From positions 62,001-126,000 of the forward strand of contig NZ_JAAXPA010000016.1 of the NCBI RefSeq assembly GCF_012396235.1: a stretch of DNA of 64,000 nucleotides, read 5' to 3'. This stretch comes from Rhodococcus opacus. Its GTDB lineage: Bacteria; Actinomycetota; Actinomycetes; Mycobacteriales; Mycobacteriaceae. Of this stretch, positions 20,601-28,781 are shown one piece after another (position 1 is the first letter of the stretch; every line of letters starts with the position of its first letter). The notes beneath the pieces are model-generated. The model saw only the letters and a list, made by a program, of their open reading frames with translations. It was not told the origin of the DNA and searched no databases. The translations under genes were made by a program, and so were the position numbers.

Positions 20601-22512
20601 GGTCGGTGTCGGTGACATGAGCGGCGACGTGTTCGGAAACGGCATGCTCCTGAGTCGGCACATCCGGCTGGTGGCGGCGTTCGACCACCGGCACATCTTC
20701 CTCGACCCCGAGCCCGACGCCGCCAGGTCCTTCGCGGAGCGGTCCCGCATGTTCGCGCTGCCCCGGTCGTCGTGGGCCGATTACGACACCGGCATCATCA
20801 GCGAGGGCGGGGGAGTGTGGGACCGGACGCGCAAATCGGTCCCGATCAGTGCCGCCGCGCGCACTGCGCTCGGACTCGACGACGCCGTCACCGAACTCTC
20901 CCCGCCGGAACTGGTCCGGGCGATCCTGCGTGCCCCGGTGGACCTGCTGTGGAACGGTGGCATCGGCACGTACGTCAAGGCGTCCACCGAGACCAATGCG
21001 ATGGTGGGCGACAAGAGCAACGACTCCGTGCGCGTCGACGGCAACGAGGTGCGGGCGAAGGTGGTGGGTGAGGGCGGCAACCTCGGGGTGACGGCGCTCG
21101 GCCGGATCGAGTACAGCCAGAACGGTGGCCGGATCAACACCGACGCGATCGACAACTCCGCGGGCGTCGACTGCTCCGATCACGAAGTGAACATCAAGAT
21201 TCTGCTGGACTCGTTGGTGAGCAGCGGCGGGTTGCCACGGGAGGAACGTAATCCTCTGCTGGCGTCGATGACCGACGAGGTGGCCCAACTCGTGCTCGCG
21301 AACAACATCGCGCAGAACAATCTCCTCGGTGTCTCCCGGACCAGCGCGGTTCCGATGCTGAGTGTGCACCGCCGCCAGATCGAGCACCTGGCGTCGCGTC
21401 GCGGACTCGACCGGAAACTCGAGGCCCTGCCCACCGACGAGGAGATCGCACGACGGAGGCAGGCGGGGCAGGGACTGACCTCTCCGGAACTCGCGACCCT
21501 CACCGCGCACGTGAAACTCGCGCTCAAGGACGATCTCCTCGCGACCGACCTGCCCGACAGCGAGACGTTCGCCCCGCGGCTGCCGCGGTACTTCCCGACA
21601 GTGTTGCGCAAGCGGTTCCGCACCGCGATCAAGGCGCATCCTCTGCGCAGGCAGATCGTGGCGACGATGCTCGCGAACGAGACCATCGACAACGGCGGTA
21701 TCACCTTCGCGTACCGATTGGCGGACGAGGCGGGTGCGAGCAGCACCGACGCCATCCGCGCCTACGCGGCGGTCACCGAGATCTTCGCCCTGCCCGAGCT
21801 GTGGTCGAGGATCCGGTCGGCGAACATCGCGGCGGACATCGAGGACGACCTGATTCTCGAGTCCGGCCGGGTTCTCGACCGCGCGTCCCGCTGGTTCCTG
21901 ACCAACCGGCCTCAGCCCCTCGCCGTGGGCGCCGAGATCGCCCGGTACTCGGCCGACTTCCGCGCACTCTCGCCGCGAGTCCCGCAGCTCGTGCGGGGGC
22001 ATCAGCTTGCCGACGTGGAGACACGGGCGAGGCCGCTCGTCGTCCGCGGAGCGCCGGAGGACCTCGCGTTCGAGGTGTTCCGGCTTCTGGACAAGTTCTG
22101 CCTGCTCGACATCAGCGACATCGCGGACATCGCCGAACGCGACATCGACGAGGTCGCCGAGCTGTACTACGAACTCGACGCGCACCTCGGCATCGACTGG
22201 CTGCTCAGCGCCGTGTCCACACTCGCGCGGGGTGACCGCTGGCATTCGCTGGCCCGCCTCGCACTGCGGGACGACCTCTACAGTTCGCTGCGTCAGCTCA
22301 CGATGGAAGTGCTCCTGGGTGGTGAACCTCACGAGACGCCGCAGGAGAAGATCGACGACTGGGAGTCGACGAACGCGTCCCGGCTGGCCAGGGCGAGGTC
22401 CGCTCTCACCGAAATTTTCGAGTCTGGGACCCTTGACCTCGCGACGCTCTCGGTGGCGGCGCGTCAGGTACGCAGCATGGTGCGAGGTATGGGCACCCGA
22501 TCGGAGGTATGA
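17611..22512 (+). CDS. gdh: NAD-specific glutamate dehydrogenase, large (GDH180) type
   Basis: This 1633-residue protein matches the large GDH family (M. tuberculosis Rv2476c, about 1,620 residues). The N-terminal half contains ACT-like regulatory segments. The catalytic core, about residues 790-1280, has FRTEILGLAKAQAVKNAVIVP, GAKGGFVVK and DMSGDVFGNGMLLSRH. It oxidises glutamate to 2-oxoglutarate with NAD and is usually catabolic. In mycobacteria GarA binds this enzyme and inhibits it. The downstream thioesterase starts inside its stop codon (ATGA), followed by an Rv2474c-like gene, so a three-gene operon is likely. Confidence 0.95.
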   Translation: MTESAALKDAEWARDLPEGLRSQVPTLAAVYFRHVDRGDSESAVNGASGAVLGAHLTLALHRPPERAVTRVYRPGDGRELGASLQIVTDDMPLLVESITALLNRLGIGISEFVHPIISVRRDPIGALRGILMGDKAKDADEDAVSESWIHVQLDPRADAAVLDTLEKEVGTVLADVRQVVRDTDIMRKLERTLADELETSTPCPGVTKDDLEDCADLLRWMSQGNYAALGYRRFELGEPDSSGARSLQVVPGSGLGLLRSDTVTEGPLSLPPAAEIPDRPLLVLTQGSFPATVHRSVYPFFVGVSILDENGNITGEHRFLGVFTVTALHENVLDIPVIARRVRKVIDRAGFQLNSYSGQAMLEVIQSFPRTELFSSDADTLFDTVTAVHSIGLRRQVRLFVREDFLGRFVSCLIYLPRDRYTTRVRLAMQDILLREFGGGTLEYTARVTESDLALLHVTIRKSAEQMGSRLDLSDADRERVQGMLAEASRSWDDHLGDLLPVTTGVDPVLAQRYAAVLPEGYKEDFDATRALSDLARLEALEDGSIDLLLYRDPGAEVGHWRFTLYVGGDGISLSQVLPVLQSLGVEVLDERPYLIPRPDGLSCWIYDFGLSVPAELLRSSVEDDLDAELAAEEASAAAPKLQERFTDAFTAVWFGRAEADRFNELILRAGVSWRQAVILRAYAKYLRQAGFPYSQFHIEGVALANPRSAYTLVELFEAMFDPETPSPDLVAELDTRLREYIDAVVSLDADRILRGLFGLIKSTLRTNYFVVGRTGEPPSYLSIKLDPTSIQELPKPRPKYEIFVYSPDVEGVHLRFGSVARGGLRWSDRREDFRTEILGLAKAQAVKNAVIVPVGAKGGFVVKNPPTPSGDAAADRAAALEAGQDCYRTFICGLLDLTDNVDQASGEIVPPARVVRRDGDDRYLVVAADKGTAKFSDLANSVAEQYKFWLGDAFASGGSAGYDHKGMGITARGAWESVKRHFREMGVDTQTQDFSAVGVGDMSGDVFGNGMLLSRHIRLVAAFDHRHIFLDPEPDAARSFAERSRMFALPRSSWADYDTGIISEGGGVWDRTRKSVPISAAARTALGLDDAVTELSPPELVRAILRAPVDLLWNGGIGTYVKASTETNAMVGDKSNDSVRVDGNEVRAKVVGEGGNLGVTALGRIEYSQNGGRINTDAIDNSAGVDCSDHEVNIKILLDSLVSSGGLPREERNPLLASMTDEVAQLVLANNIAQNNLLGVSRTSAVPMLSVHRRQIEHLASRRGLDRKLEALPTDEEIARRRQAGQGLTSPELATLTAHVKLALKDDLLATDLPDSETFAPRLPRYFPTVLRKRFRTAIKAHPLRRQIVATMLANETIDNGGITFAYRLADEAGASSTDAIRAYAAVTEIFALPELWSRIRSANIAADIEDDLILESGRVLDRASRWFLTNRPQPLAVGAEIARYSADFRALSPRVPQLVRGHQLADVETRARPLVVRGAPEDLAFEVFRLLDKFCLLDISDIADIAERDIDEVAELYYELDAHLGIDWLLSAVSTLARGDRWHSLARLALRDDLYSSLRQLTMEVLLGGEPHETPQEKIDDWESTNASRLARARSALTEIFESGTLDLATLSVAARQVRSMVRGMGTRSEV

Positions 22513-22934
22513 CGTTGAGCGAGGGCTTTCACGCGGAGGTCGAAGTTCGATGGTCGGACATGGACGTCTTCCAGCACATCAACCACGCACGGATGGTGAC
22601 GTTGCTGGAGGAGGCGCGGATTCCCTGGCTGTTCGAGGACGATCGGCCCACTGTCACGTTGCGTGACGGCGCGGTCATCGCGGACCTCCATGTGCGCTAC
22701 CGCGGGCAACTCCGGCACAGCGATTCACCGCTCGACGTCCTGATGTGGGTGGAGAAGGTGCGCGCGGTCGATTTCACGATCAACTACGAGGTCCGCCCGA
22801 AGGGCGTCGATGTCTCGGTCGCGCCGTCCATCATCGCCTCCACGCAGATCGCGGCGTTCGACATCGACACCCAGCGACTGCGCAGAATCACCGACGTCGA
22901 GCGTGCGTACCTGGAGAGCTGGCAGCGTGCATGA
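22509..22934 (+). CDS. 4HBT-type thioesterase (Rv2475c-like)
   Basis: The 141-residue hotdog protein begins with a variant of the 4HBT motif, VEVRWSDMDVFQHINHARMV, at residues 11-30. Its ATG overlaps the stop of the NAD-GDH gene (ATGA), so it is translationally coupled. Gene order matches Rv2476c-Rv2475c-Rv2474c. It is a likely acyl-CoA thioesterase of unknown substrate. Its constant coupling to the large GDH across genera suggests a shared metabolic setting, perhaps amino acid-derived acyl-CoAs, but that is inference. Confidence 0.87.
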   Translation: MTLSEGFHAEVEVRWSDMDVFQHINHARMVTLLEEARIPWLFEDDRPTVTLRDGAVIADLHVRYRGQLRHSDSPLDVLMWVEKVRAVDFTINYEVRPKGVDVSVAPSIIASTQIAAFDIDTQRLRRITDVERAYLESWQRA

Positions 22935-23613
22935 GCGCGTCCTGTCGATCCCGGACGCCACGGAACGCGGTGATCTCGCCACGTTCCTCACGCGGGTGGT
23001 CCGGTTGGACGAGTCGGCGGTGGTGCGTCTGCGTCAGCGCGGACCCGGCCGCCTGACGATCTGGGCGGCAACCGGTTTCGACGCGCTGGCGGTGCGCACG
23101 GTCGCGGGGACCATCACCCCCGACGACACGTCGGCTGCCGGTGACCAACTGCTCGCCGCCCTCGAAGCGGCGACCGCCGCCGACATCGATCCCGGGTTTT
23201 CGATGGATTCGGCGTGGCGGGGCGCTCTGCCTCCGACGGAGGGCTTCGTGCACGTCGACGACGTCCCGGCGCGTGTCCTCGTGGACCTCGCGCAGCGCGG
23301 TGCGGCCCTGGCGCAGGAGCACGGCGGCGGCCACGGCCCGCCCGCATCACTCCTCGACCAGGAGGTGCTGGAGGTGAAGGGCGCGGAGCACACGGTCGGC
23401 ATCCCGATGCGGGTGGTGTTCGCACTCACCGCGATGGGATTCGTTCCGCACGCGGGCTCGGATCGGCTGACCGCCGACATCGACCTCGAGCGCATCGATG
23501 CGGCCGAACTGGTCCGGGTGCGTGCCACCGCGTCGTGGCTGCGGGTGGACGCCCGGTTCGGGTCGATCTACCGGCACCGCGGTGGGGGGATTCCGTTGTC
23601 GGTCGTGCGGTAG
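22927..23613 (+). CDS. Conserved actinobacterial protein of unknown function (Rv2474c-like)
   Basis: The 228-residue protein starts at GTG 22927, overlapping the thioesterase end by 8 bases. It begins MHERVLSIPDATERGDLATF and contains VRLRQRGPGRLTIWAATGFD and an HGGGHGPPASLLDQ segment. It has no membrane segments or known catalytic motif that I can name. Its position after GDH and thioesterase matches Rv2474c. It is probably soluble and co-expressed with the GDH. Function is unknown. Confidence 0.75.
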   Translation: MHERVLSIPDATERGDLATFLTRVVRLDESAVVRLRQRGPGRLTIWAATGFDALAVRTVAGTITPDDTSAAGDQLLAALEAATAADIDPGFSMDSAWRGALPPTEGFVHVDDVPARVLVDLAQRGAALAQEHGGGHGPPASLLDQEVLEVKGAEHTVGIPMRVVFALTAMGFVPHAGSDRLTADIDLERIDAAELVRVRATASWLRVDARFGSIYRHRGGGIPLSVVR

Positions 23614-23620
23614 CGCGCCG

Positions 23621-24532
23621 TCAGCCGGACCGCAGGGTGCTGGTCGCCAGAACGGCGAGTGACGCGACGACGGCCGCCATGCCCAGCCCCGCGACCAGGG
23701 TCAGCTGCTCGCCGAGCACCGCGGTCCCGAGCAGTGCCGCGACCACCGGTTCGGTGAGCGTCAGCGTCGCGACCGTCGCGGGTGGCAGCCGCCGCAGACC
23801 GGCGGCGAACAGCAGATACGCCAGCACGGTCGGGACGATCGCCAGATACACCGCGGCCGCAGCGCCCGGTCCGGTGTCGAGGCCGCCGGGCCAGGTCGCG
23901 ACGAGCACGGGGATCAGGAAAAGTCCACCGAGACCGAACATCTGTCCCATCGCCGCCTCGGGACTCGCACCCGCGGCGAGCAGCGACGATCCGGAAACCG
24001 TGTAGGCGGCGTACCCGAGGCCGGCGAGCAGCGCAGGGAGTGCACCCGCCAGGATCCCGGACGAGTCGGAGCCGCCCGTCGTGCCCGCCACGATCAACGC
24101 CATTCCGGCGACCGCGATGACGGTGGACACGGCCCACACCGGGCCGGGACGGTGCCGGTGCACCGCCCACTGCAGTGCCCCGGTGAACGCGGGGCCCGAA
24201 CCCAGCGCGATCATGGTTCCTGCCGCCACCCCGGCGCTCTGCACACCACTGAAGAAGCCGAGTTGGTACGCCGCGACTCCGATCCCGCCCCACACGGCGG
24301 GCACGTACCCGCGCATCCCGGAGCCGTCACCGAACCCGAGCCCGCCCCGCAGCGCTGCGAACGCCGCGAGGAGCGCGCCCGCGGCCACGACCCGGGCCGA
24401 GCCGACCGCCAGCGGGTCGAGGTCGTAGCCGAGGGAGCGGGACGCGAGGGCCTGCGCGGTTCCCGTCGTGGCGAACAGGATCGATGCTGCGACGACCGCC
24501 GCAACTGCGGGAGTGCGGGTCAGATGAGCCAC
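23621..24532 (-). CDS. EamA/DMT-family transporter
   Basis: The 303-residue hydrophobic protein has about ten membrane segments in two repeated halves. The second half contains AYLLFAAGLRRLPPATVATL and LTEPVVAALLGTAVLGEQL, the typical end of the EamA repeat. It is an inner-membrane drug/metabolite exporter with unknown substrate. It starts 13 bases inside the end of the alpha-glucosidase gene, so the two are co-transcribed, and sugar or metabolite export is possible but unproven. It is convergent with the Rv2474c-like gene. Confidence 0.87.
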   Translation of the reverse strand: MAHLTRTPAVAAVVAASILFATTGTAQALASRSLGYDLDPLAVGSARVVAAGALLAAFAALRGGLGFGDGSGMRGYVPAVWGGIGVAAYQLGFFSGVQSAGVAAGTMIALGSGPAFTGALQWAVHRHRPGPVWAVSTVIAVAGMALIVAGTTGGSDSSGILAGALPALLAGLGYAAYTVSGSSLLAAGASPEAAMGQMFGLGGLFLIPVLVATWPGGLDTGPGAAAAVYLAIVPTVLAYLLFAAGLRRLPPATVATLTLTEPVVAALLGTAVLGEQLTLVAGLGMAAVVASLAVLATSTLRSG

Positions 24533-26115
24533 GCAGCCGCGTTCGGTGGGAGCTGCCCCTCGACGAGCGGCGCGCTGCTGAGCAGCACCTCACCGGGTGG
24601 CAGCGAGATCGGCCCGTCGGTGGCGTTGAGGGCGCAGATCAGCCCGCCGCGCCTGCGGAAGGCGAAGCAACCCGCGGGGCTCCCGTACCAGTCGACCCCG
24701 GGCCCGGAGAACTCCGGGCGCAGCGAGCGCAGTTCGAGTGCGGCCCGGTACAGCGACAGCGTCGACGAGACGTCCTCGAGTTGCGCCTCGACGGTGAGGT
24801 CCGCCCACTCGGGTGGCATCGGCAGCCAGGGCTCGCCGGTGCTGAACCCGAACGGCGGTTCGGTGCCCTCCCACGGAACGGGCACACGGCAGCCGTCACG
24901 GCCGCGTTCGGTGTGACCGGACCGTTCCCACACCGGGTCCTGCAACGCCGAATCGGGGAGGTCGACGTTGGGCAGGCCGAGTTCGGCGCCGTTGTACAGG
25001 AACGCCGCACCCGGCAGCGCCAGTTCTACGAGGATCATGGCCCGGGCGCGTGCCGTGCCGATCTCGCCGCCGCCGTACCGGGTGACTTCCCGTTCGACGT
25101 CGTGGTTCGACAGGGTCCAGGTGGGTGTCCCGCCCACCTGGTCGACGGCGGTCAGGGAGTTCTCGATCGCCTCCCGGACCGTCTCCGCCGAGAACTCGGC
25201 CTCGGCCAGCCGGAAGTTGAACCCGAGGTGCAGTTCGTCGGGCCGGATGTACTCGCCGAAGCGTTCGTTGTCGCGAACCCAGATCTCTCCGACCGCCATC
25301 GTGCCCGGGTACTCGTCGAGGACCTTGCGGATGCCGCGGTGGATGTCGTGGACCGCGGGGTTGTCGAACCGCGGATCGTCGTCGGAGTTCTGCAGCAGTG
25401 CGTTGGCGGACCAGTCGTGGTCCGGCAGACCTTCCGGCTTCGCCATGCCGTGCGCGACGTCGATGCGGAATCCGTCGACACCGCGGTCCAGCCAGAACCG
25501 GAGCGTCGTCGTGAGATCCTCGACGACATCCGGGTTGTCCCAGTTCAGGTCGGGCTGTTCCGTCGCGAAGATGTGCAGGTACCACTGGCCGGGCTTGCCG
25601 TCGGCCTCGGTGATCCGCGTCCAGGCCGGCCCGCCGAAGATGCTCGGCCAGTTGTTGGGCGGCTCCGCGCCGTCCTCACCGCGACCGTCGCGGAAGATGT
25701 ACCGGTTCCGTTCGGGACTGCCGGGCGGTGACGCCAGGGCTGCGCGGAACCATTCGTGCTCGACGCTCGTGTGGTTGGGCACCAGGTCCATCGTCACCTT
25801 GATCTGGCGCGCGTGCGCGGCCTCGATCAGTGCGGCCATGGTCGCGAGGTCACCGAACAGCGGGTCGATGTCTCGGGGATCGGACACGTCGTAACCGTGA
25901 TCGGCCATCGGGGAGCGCATCACCGGGCTCAGCCAGAGGGCGTCGACACCGAGCAGTTCGAGGTATCCCAGCTTGTCCCGCACTCCGTGGAGGTCGCCGA
26001 CACCGTCACCGTTCGCGTCGGCGAACGAGCGGGGATAGATCTGGTAGAAGACGGCGTCGGACCACCAGGGTGCCGGCTGTGTGTCGTCGGCGGACGTTTC
26101 GGCGGGAGTGCTCAC
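24520..26115 (-). CDS. aglA: Glycoside hydrolase family 13 alpha-glucosidase
   Basis: The protein has about 531 residues from GTG 26115 and is a GH13 (alpha/beta)8 enzyme. It begins FYQIYPRSFADANGDGVGDL. It has the nucleophile region GFRIDVAHG, the acid/base region AVGEIWV and the third carboxylate in LSNHDVERE. It hydrolyses alpha-1,4 or alpha-1,6 glucosidic bonds of short oligosaccharides such as maltose, isomaltose or trehalose. Position matches M. tuberculosis aglA (Rv2471). A longer frame begins with TTG at 26133; neither start has a strong ribosome site. Confidence 0.9.
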   Translation of the reverse strand: MSTPAETSADDTQPAPWWSDAVFYQIYPRSFADANGDGVGDLHGVRDKLGYLELLGVDALWLSPVMRSPMADHGYDVSDPRDIDPLFGDLATMAALIEAAHARQIKVTMDLVPNHTSVEHEWFRAALASPPGSPERNRYIFRDGRGEDGAEPPNNWPSIFGGPAWTRITEADGKPGQWYLHIFATEQPDLNWDNPDVVEDLTTTLRFWLDRGVDGFRIDVAHGMAKPEGLPDHDWSANALLQNSDDDPRFDNPAVHDIHRGIRKVLDEYPGTMAVGEIWVRDNERFGEYIRPDELHLGFNFRLAEAEFSAETVREAIENSLTAVDQVGGTPTWTLSNHDVEREVTRYGGGEIGTARARAMILVELALPGAAFLYNGAELGLPNVDLPDSALQDPVWERSGHTERGRDGCRVPVPWEGTEPPFGFSTGEPWLPMPPEWADLTVEAQLEDVSSTLSLYRAALELRSLRPEFSGPGVDWYGSPAGCFAFRRRGGLICALNATDGPISLPPGEVLLSSAPLVEGQLPPNAAAWLI

Positions 26116-26182
26116 AAACGCCCATCGTGCCAAACGATCGCCCGCACCACGACTCGACCGGCGTAATCGGCGCGGGGCGGTT

Positions 26183-26578
26183 TCAGAAGGCGGAGTTCAC
26201 CATCGACGCCGCGGCCATGTCCATGTACTCGGAGAGGGCCTTGCGGTGGGCGTCGTCGAGGGTTCCGGTGTCGATCGACGCGATGGCCGTGTGCATGCAC
26301 CGCAGCCAGGCGTCACGCTCGATCGGGCCGATCTTGAACGGCTGGTGTCGCATCCGCAGTCGTGGGTGGCCGCGCTCGTCCGAATAGGTGTGCGGTCCGC
26401 CCCAGTACTGCTCGAGGAACATCCGCATCCGGCGCTCGGCCGGACCCAGATCTTCCTCGGGGTAGAGGGGCCGCACGATGTCGTCCTTGGCGACTTCCTC
26501 GTAGAAGCGCGCGGTGAGTTTGCGGAACGTCTCCGCTCCGCCCACCGCCTCGTAGAAGGTCTGCTGCACGTCAGTCAT
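26183..26578 (-). CDS. glbO: Group II truncated haemoglobin
   Basis: The 131-residue protein starts [14 protein letters not shown] with GGAGG six bases before the ATG. It carries the group II features: RFYEEV with the B10 tyrosine, LYPEEDL with the CD1 tyrosine, EQYWGGP, the proximal histidine in RMRHQPF and the G8 tryptophan in RDAWLRCM. It binds oxygen and probably detoxifies reactive oxygen or nitrogen species, or delivers oxygen to the respiratory chain. It is the Rv2470 counterpart, adjacent to aglA and divergent from the HNH gene as in mycobacteria. Confidence 0.94.
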   Translation of the reverse strand: MTDVQQTFYEAVGGAETFRKLTARFYEEVAKDDIVRPLYPEEDLGPAERRMRMFLEQYWGGPHTYSDERGHPRLRMRHQPFKIGPIERDAWLRCMHTAIASIDTGTLDDAHRKALSEYMDMAAASMVNSAF

Positions 26579-26718
26579 GGCGCCCTCCATTGTGCACGTG
26601 CGGGCGCGAACGGTCTTCGTCACCGTCTGTTCACCGAACGTCCTGCATTTTTGTCGGAAATGGACGTGCACGAGCAGGCAATTCATGGTGCACTTGGTGG
26701 CAATCTCCCGGAGGTCGC

Positions 26719-27390
26719 ATGAAGAATCGACACAGCGCCCGCGCGCACCGACAACTCGTGCCCACTGATGCCCGGAGTGCCGGGGTTTCAGGGGCGTTTG
26801 CTTTACAAGTGATCACCGAAGGCTCCGCGCGCAGCGCAGAGCCTTCTTTCCCGGGCGAGAATGCGGTTCCGCTCTGGATCAAGCGCCGGGTGCTTCTCCT
26901 GAATGTCACCTACGAGCCGCTCACCGCCCTTCCTGCCCGCCGCGCCGTGGTGTTGATGACCTGCGGTAAAGCCGATACCGTCCACGAGGATCCCCAGGCC
27001 CCGGTCGTCCACTCCGAGCAGTGGTCCGTGCAGGTGCCGTCCGTGATCCGCCTCCGGAACTACGTCCGCGTCCCGTATCGCGCCCGCGTTCCGATGACCC
27101 GCGCAGCCCTCATGCACCGGGACCGGTTCCGGTGCGCCTACTGCGGTGCCAAGGCCGAGACCGTCGATCACGTGGTTCCCCGCAGTCGAGGCGGCGAGCA
27201 TTCGTGGGAGAACTGCGTGGCCTGCTGCGCACCCTGCAACCACCGCAAGGCGGACAAATTGCTGAGCGAACTCGGCTGGACGCTCAGGGCCTCCCTCGTG
27301 CCTCCGTCGGGGCCGCACTGGCGACTGCTGGCGTCCACCAAGGACTTGCACCCGTCGTGGATGCCCTACCTCGGTGAAGGCGCCGCCTGA
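26719..27390 (+). CDS. HNH endonuclease (Rv2469c-like)
   Basis: The 223-residue protein starts at ATG 26719, with GGAGG five bases upstream. The C-terminal half holds an HNH domain: RCAYCG, then [19 protein letters not shown] and [13 protein letters not shown], with two CxxC zinc pairs and the catalytic histidines. The N-terminal part ([20 protein letters not shown]) is conserved among actinobacterial HNH proteins. The length matches Rv2469c closely. It is a probable nicking or restriction-type nuclease, and its cellular role is unknown. Confidence 0.88.
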   Translation: MKNRHSARAHRQLVPTDARSAGVSGAFALQVITEGSARSAEPSFPGENAVPLWIKRRVLLLNVTYEPLTALPARRAVVLMTCGKADTVHEDPQAPVVHSEQWSVQVPSVIRLRNYVRVPYRARVPMTRAALMHRDRFRCAYCGAKAETVDHVVPRSRGGEHSWENCVACCAPCNHRKADKLLSELGWTLRASLVPPSGPHWRLLASTKDLHPSWMPYLGEGAA

Positions 27391-27452
27391 GCGTTCCGCG
27401 CGTCCGCTTCGCGAAGTTCGGCCCTGACGCTTCCCCTCGCACGGTTCTGGGC

Positions 27453-27465
27453 TACCGTTTGCGTT
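27453..27465 (+). promoter_or_regulatory. -10 element for leaderless ctaJ transcript
   Basis: TACCGT (27453-27458) ends 7 bases before the GTG start of the ctaJ-like gene. No ribosome site is visible between them, so the mRNA probably begins at the start codon. Confidence 0.35.
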
Positions 27466-27726
27466 GTGAGCATTCTCGAGACAGTGCTGATATTCGTAGG
27501 AATTCCGGCGTTGATCACCGCCTTCTTCGCGGGGATGTCGTTCGTCGGCAAGAAGACGCCGGGCCCCGTGCCGCCCGCGTTCCACCTCGGTGAGGAATGG
27601 ACGCACGCGCCGGTGCTGTGGAGCGCCGTCGACGAGGTGACCACGCACGGTCATCACGGCGGACACCACGGCGCGCACGCCGGTTCGGCAGACCTGATTG
27701 GAGGCTCGGCAAGTGGCAAGTGGTGA
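27466..27726 (+). CDS. ctaJ: Small aa3-type cytochrome oxidase subunit, CtaJ-like
   Basis: The 86-residue protein has one N-terminal membrane helix (ETVLIFVGIPALITAFFAGM), a proline-rich stretch with HLGEEWTHAPVLWS, and a histidine/glycine-rich tail (HGHHGGHHGAHAG). This resembles CtaJ, an accessory subunit seen in the mycobacterial cytochrome bcc-aa3 supercomplex (I recall MSMEG_4693), which sits before the DUF5130 gene as here. The assignment rests on remembered structure papers and synteny. The histidine-rich tail could bind copper or another metal. It overlaps the next gene by 14 bases. Confidence 0.65.
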   Translation: MSILETVLIFVGIPALITAFFAGMSFVGKKTPGPVPPAFHLGEEWTHAPVLWSAVDEVTTHGHHGGHHGAHAGSADLIGGSASGKW

Positions 27727-28192
27727 CCTGATTCCCGCGTCGGCGGTATCCGCGGACAATCTGCCTGTCGGCAGCGTCGTGACCTCCAGCGGTCGCATCT
27801 CAGGCGTGCACCGCGTCGGTGAGCCGTTCACCGACGACCTGCCGTTCACGACGGACGAACTCGTCCGCCTCGACGATGCCCTCACCGAAGGCACCCGCAA
27901 GACGAAGGTGCGCTTCAACGCGTACATCGGCGACCTCGGCGCCGACACCGCGGCCGGCGCCGACGCGCTGTTCCCGACGACGCCCGAGGCGGAACGGTCC
28001 GTGCTCATCGCGGTCTCGCCCAACCAGCGGACGGTCGAGATCCGCAGCGGCCGGGCCGTGGCCAACCGGGTCACCGACCGGGTCGCCCAGCTCGGCGCCA
28101 CCGCCGCCGTGTCGTCGTTCGGCGACGGGGACCTCATCGACGGTCTCGTGAGTGCCATCCGCGTGATGAGTGCGGCGATCGCCTCGCCGTAA
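27713..28192 (+). CDS. DUF5130 protein, PRSAF1-like supercomplex-associated factor
   Basis: The 159-residue protein starts at GTG 27713, with GGAGG eight bases upstream. It is soluble-looking, with a TPM-like alpha/beta core: VRFNAYIGDLG, SVLIAVSPNQRTVEIRSGR and a final amphipathic helix (LIDGLVSAIRVMSAAIA). It corresponds to Rv2468c/MSMEG_4692, reported on the cytoplasmic face of the mycobacterial respiratory supercomplex (from memory). Coupled translation with the CtaJ-like gene supports a joint role in cytochrome aa3 oxidase function. Confidence 0.65.
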   Translation: MASGDLIPASAVSADNLPVGSVVTSSGRISGVHRVGEPFTDDLPFTTDELVRLDDALTEGTRKTKVRFNAYIGDLGADTAAGADALFPTTPEAERSVLIAVSPNQRTVEIRSGRAVANRVTDRVAQLGATAAVSSFGDGDLIDGLVSAIRVMSAAIASP

Positions 28193-28216
28193 AACCTACA
28201 CAGATCAGCATCCGCG

Positions 28217-28257
28217 CGGCCCGATCCGGCTCAGTCCTCCTGAACCGGATCGGGCCG
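28217..28257. terminator. Bidirectional terminator between convergent genes
   Basis: CGGCCCGATCCGG (28217-28229) pairs perfectly with CCGGATCGGGCCG (28245-28257); a further TCAG/CTGA pairing lies in the loop. It separates the DUF5130 gene from the convergent SRPBCC gene. There is no long T-run on either side. Confidence 0.65.
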
Positions 28258-28265
28258 TCGGTGTC

Positions 28266-28682
28266 TCACCGGGTGCCGACGACGCGATCGGCGCCTTCGA
28301 GGGTCCGCCGAACGGCGTCGATGCCGAGTTCCATCATCTGCGCGGTCCGCTCCGCGAGAGTTGCGGGCAGGATGTCCGCGATCCAGACGAACACGGTCGC
28401 GCCGTGGCCGTCGTCGCTCACCTGGGCGGAAGCATTGTGATGCAGGTAGGGGCCGTCGACGATCGACCAGGCCAGTCGGCGCGCGTCCTCGTCGCACGAG
28501 ACGAGACGCTCCCGGACGACGGAACCGTCGAAGAACGTGATGACCCGATCTCCCCGGTCGATCACCGAGGCGGTGACGAAACCTGCGGCGAGCCGCGTGT
28601 GCAACGCACCCCAGTCGCGCAGAGCGTCCCACGCGGCAGCGGGTGTGACATCGATGTGGGTGGACTCGTAGATGTATGACAT
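28266..28682 (-). CDS. SRPBCC (START-like) family protein
   Basis: The 138-residue protein matches the polyketide-cyclase/START-like fold: a short N-terminal strand (YIYESTHIDV), a helix with AAAWDALRDWG, a central run of strands and a long C-terminal helix (MMELGIDAVRRTLEGA). Such proteins bind hydrophobic ligands in a cavity, and many have no known substrate. It is divergent from an AraC-type regulator that starts about 100 bases away, so that regulator is its likely controller. No counterpart sits here in M. tuberculosis, suggesting an insertion. Confidence 0.75.
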   Translation of the reverse strand: MSYIYESTHIDVTPAAAWDALRDWGALHTRLAAGFVTASVIDRGDRVITFFDGSVVRERLVSCDEDARRLAWSIVDGPYLHHNASAQVSDDGHGATVFVWIADILPATLAERTAQMMELGIDAVRRTLEGADRVVGTR

Positions 28683-28781
28683 GACTGCAGCCTGCCGCGG
28701 GAACTGCCGTGAGGATTGAAGATTCTTGCAGGCCACCGTATGTGCGGGAAGGTGTCGGGCCCCACGGGTAGCGTCCCCGTT

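Noticed and set aside
19789-22332. 847-codon open frame on the minus strand inside the NAD-GDH gene
   Set aside because: It mirrors the coding frame of a clear GDH180 and shows no domain.
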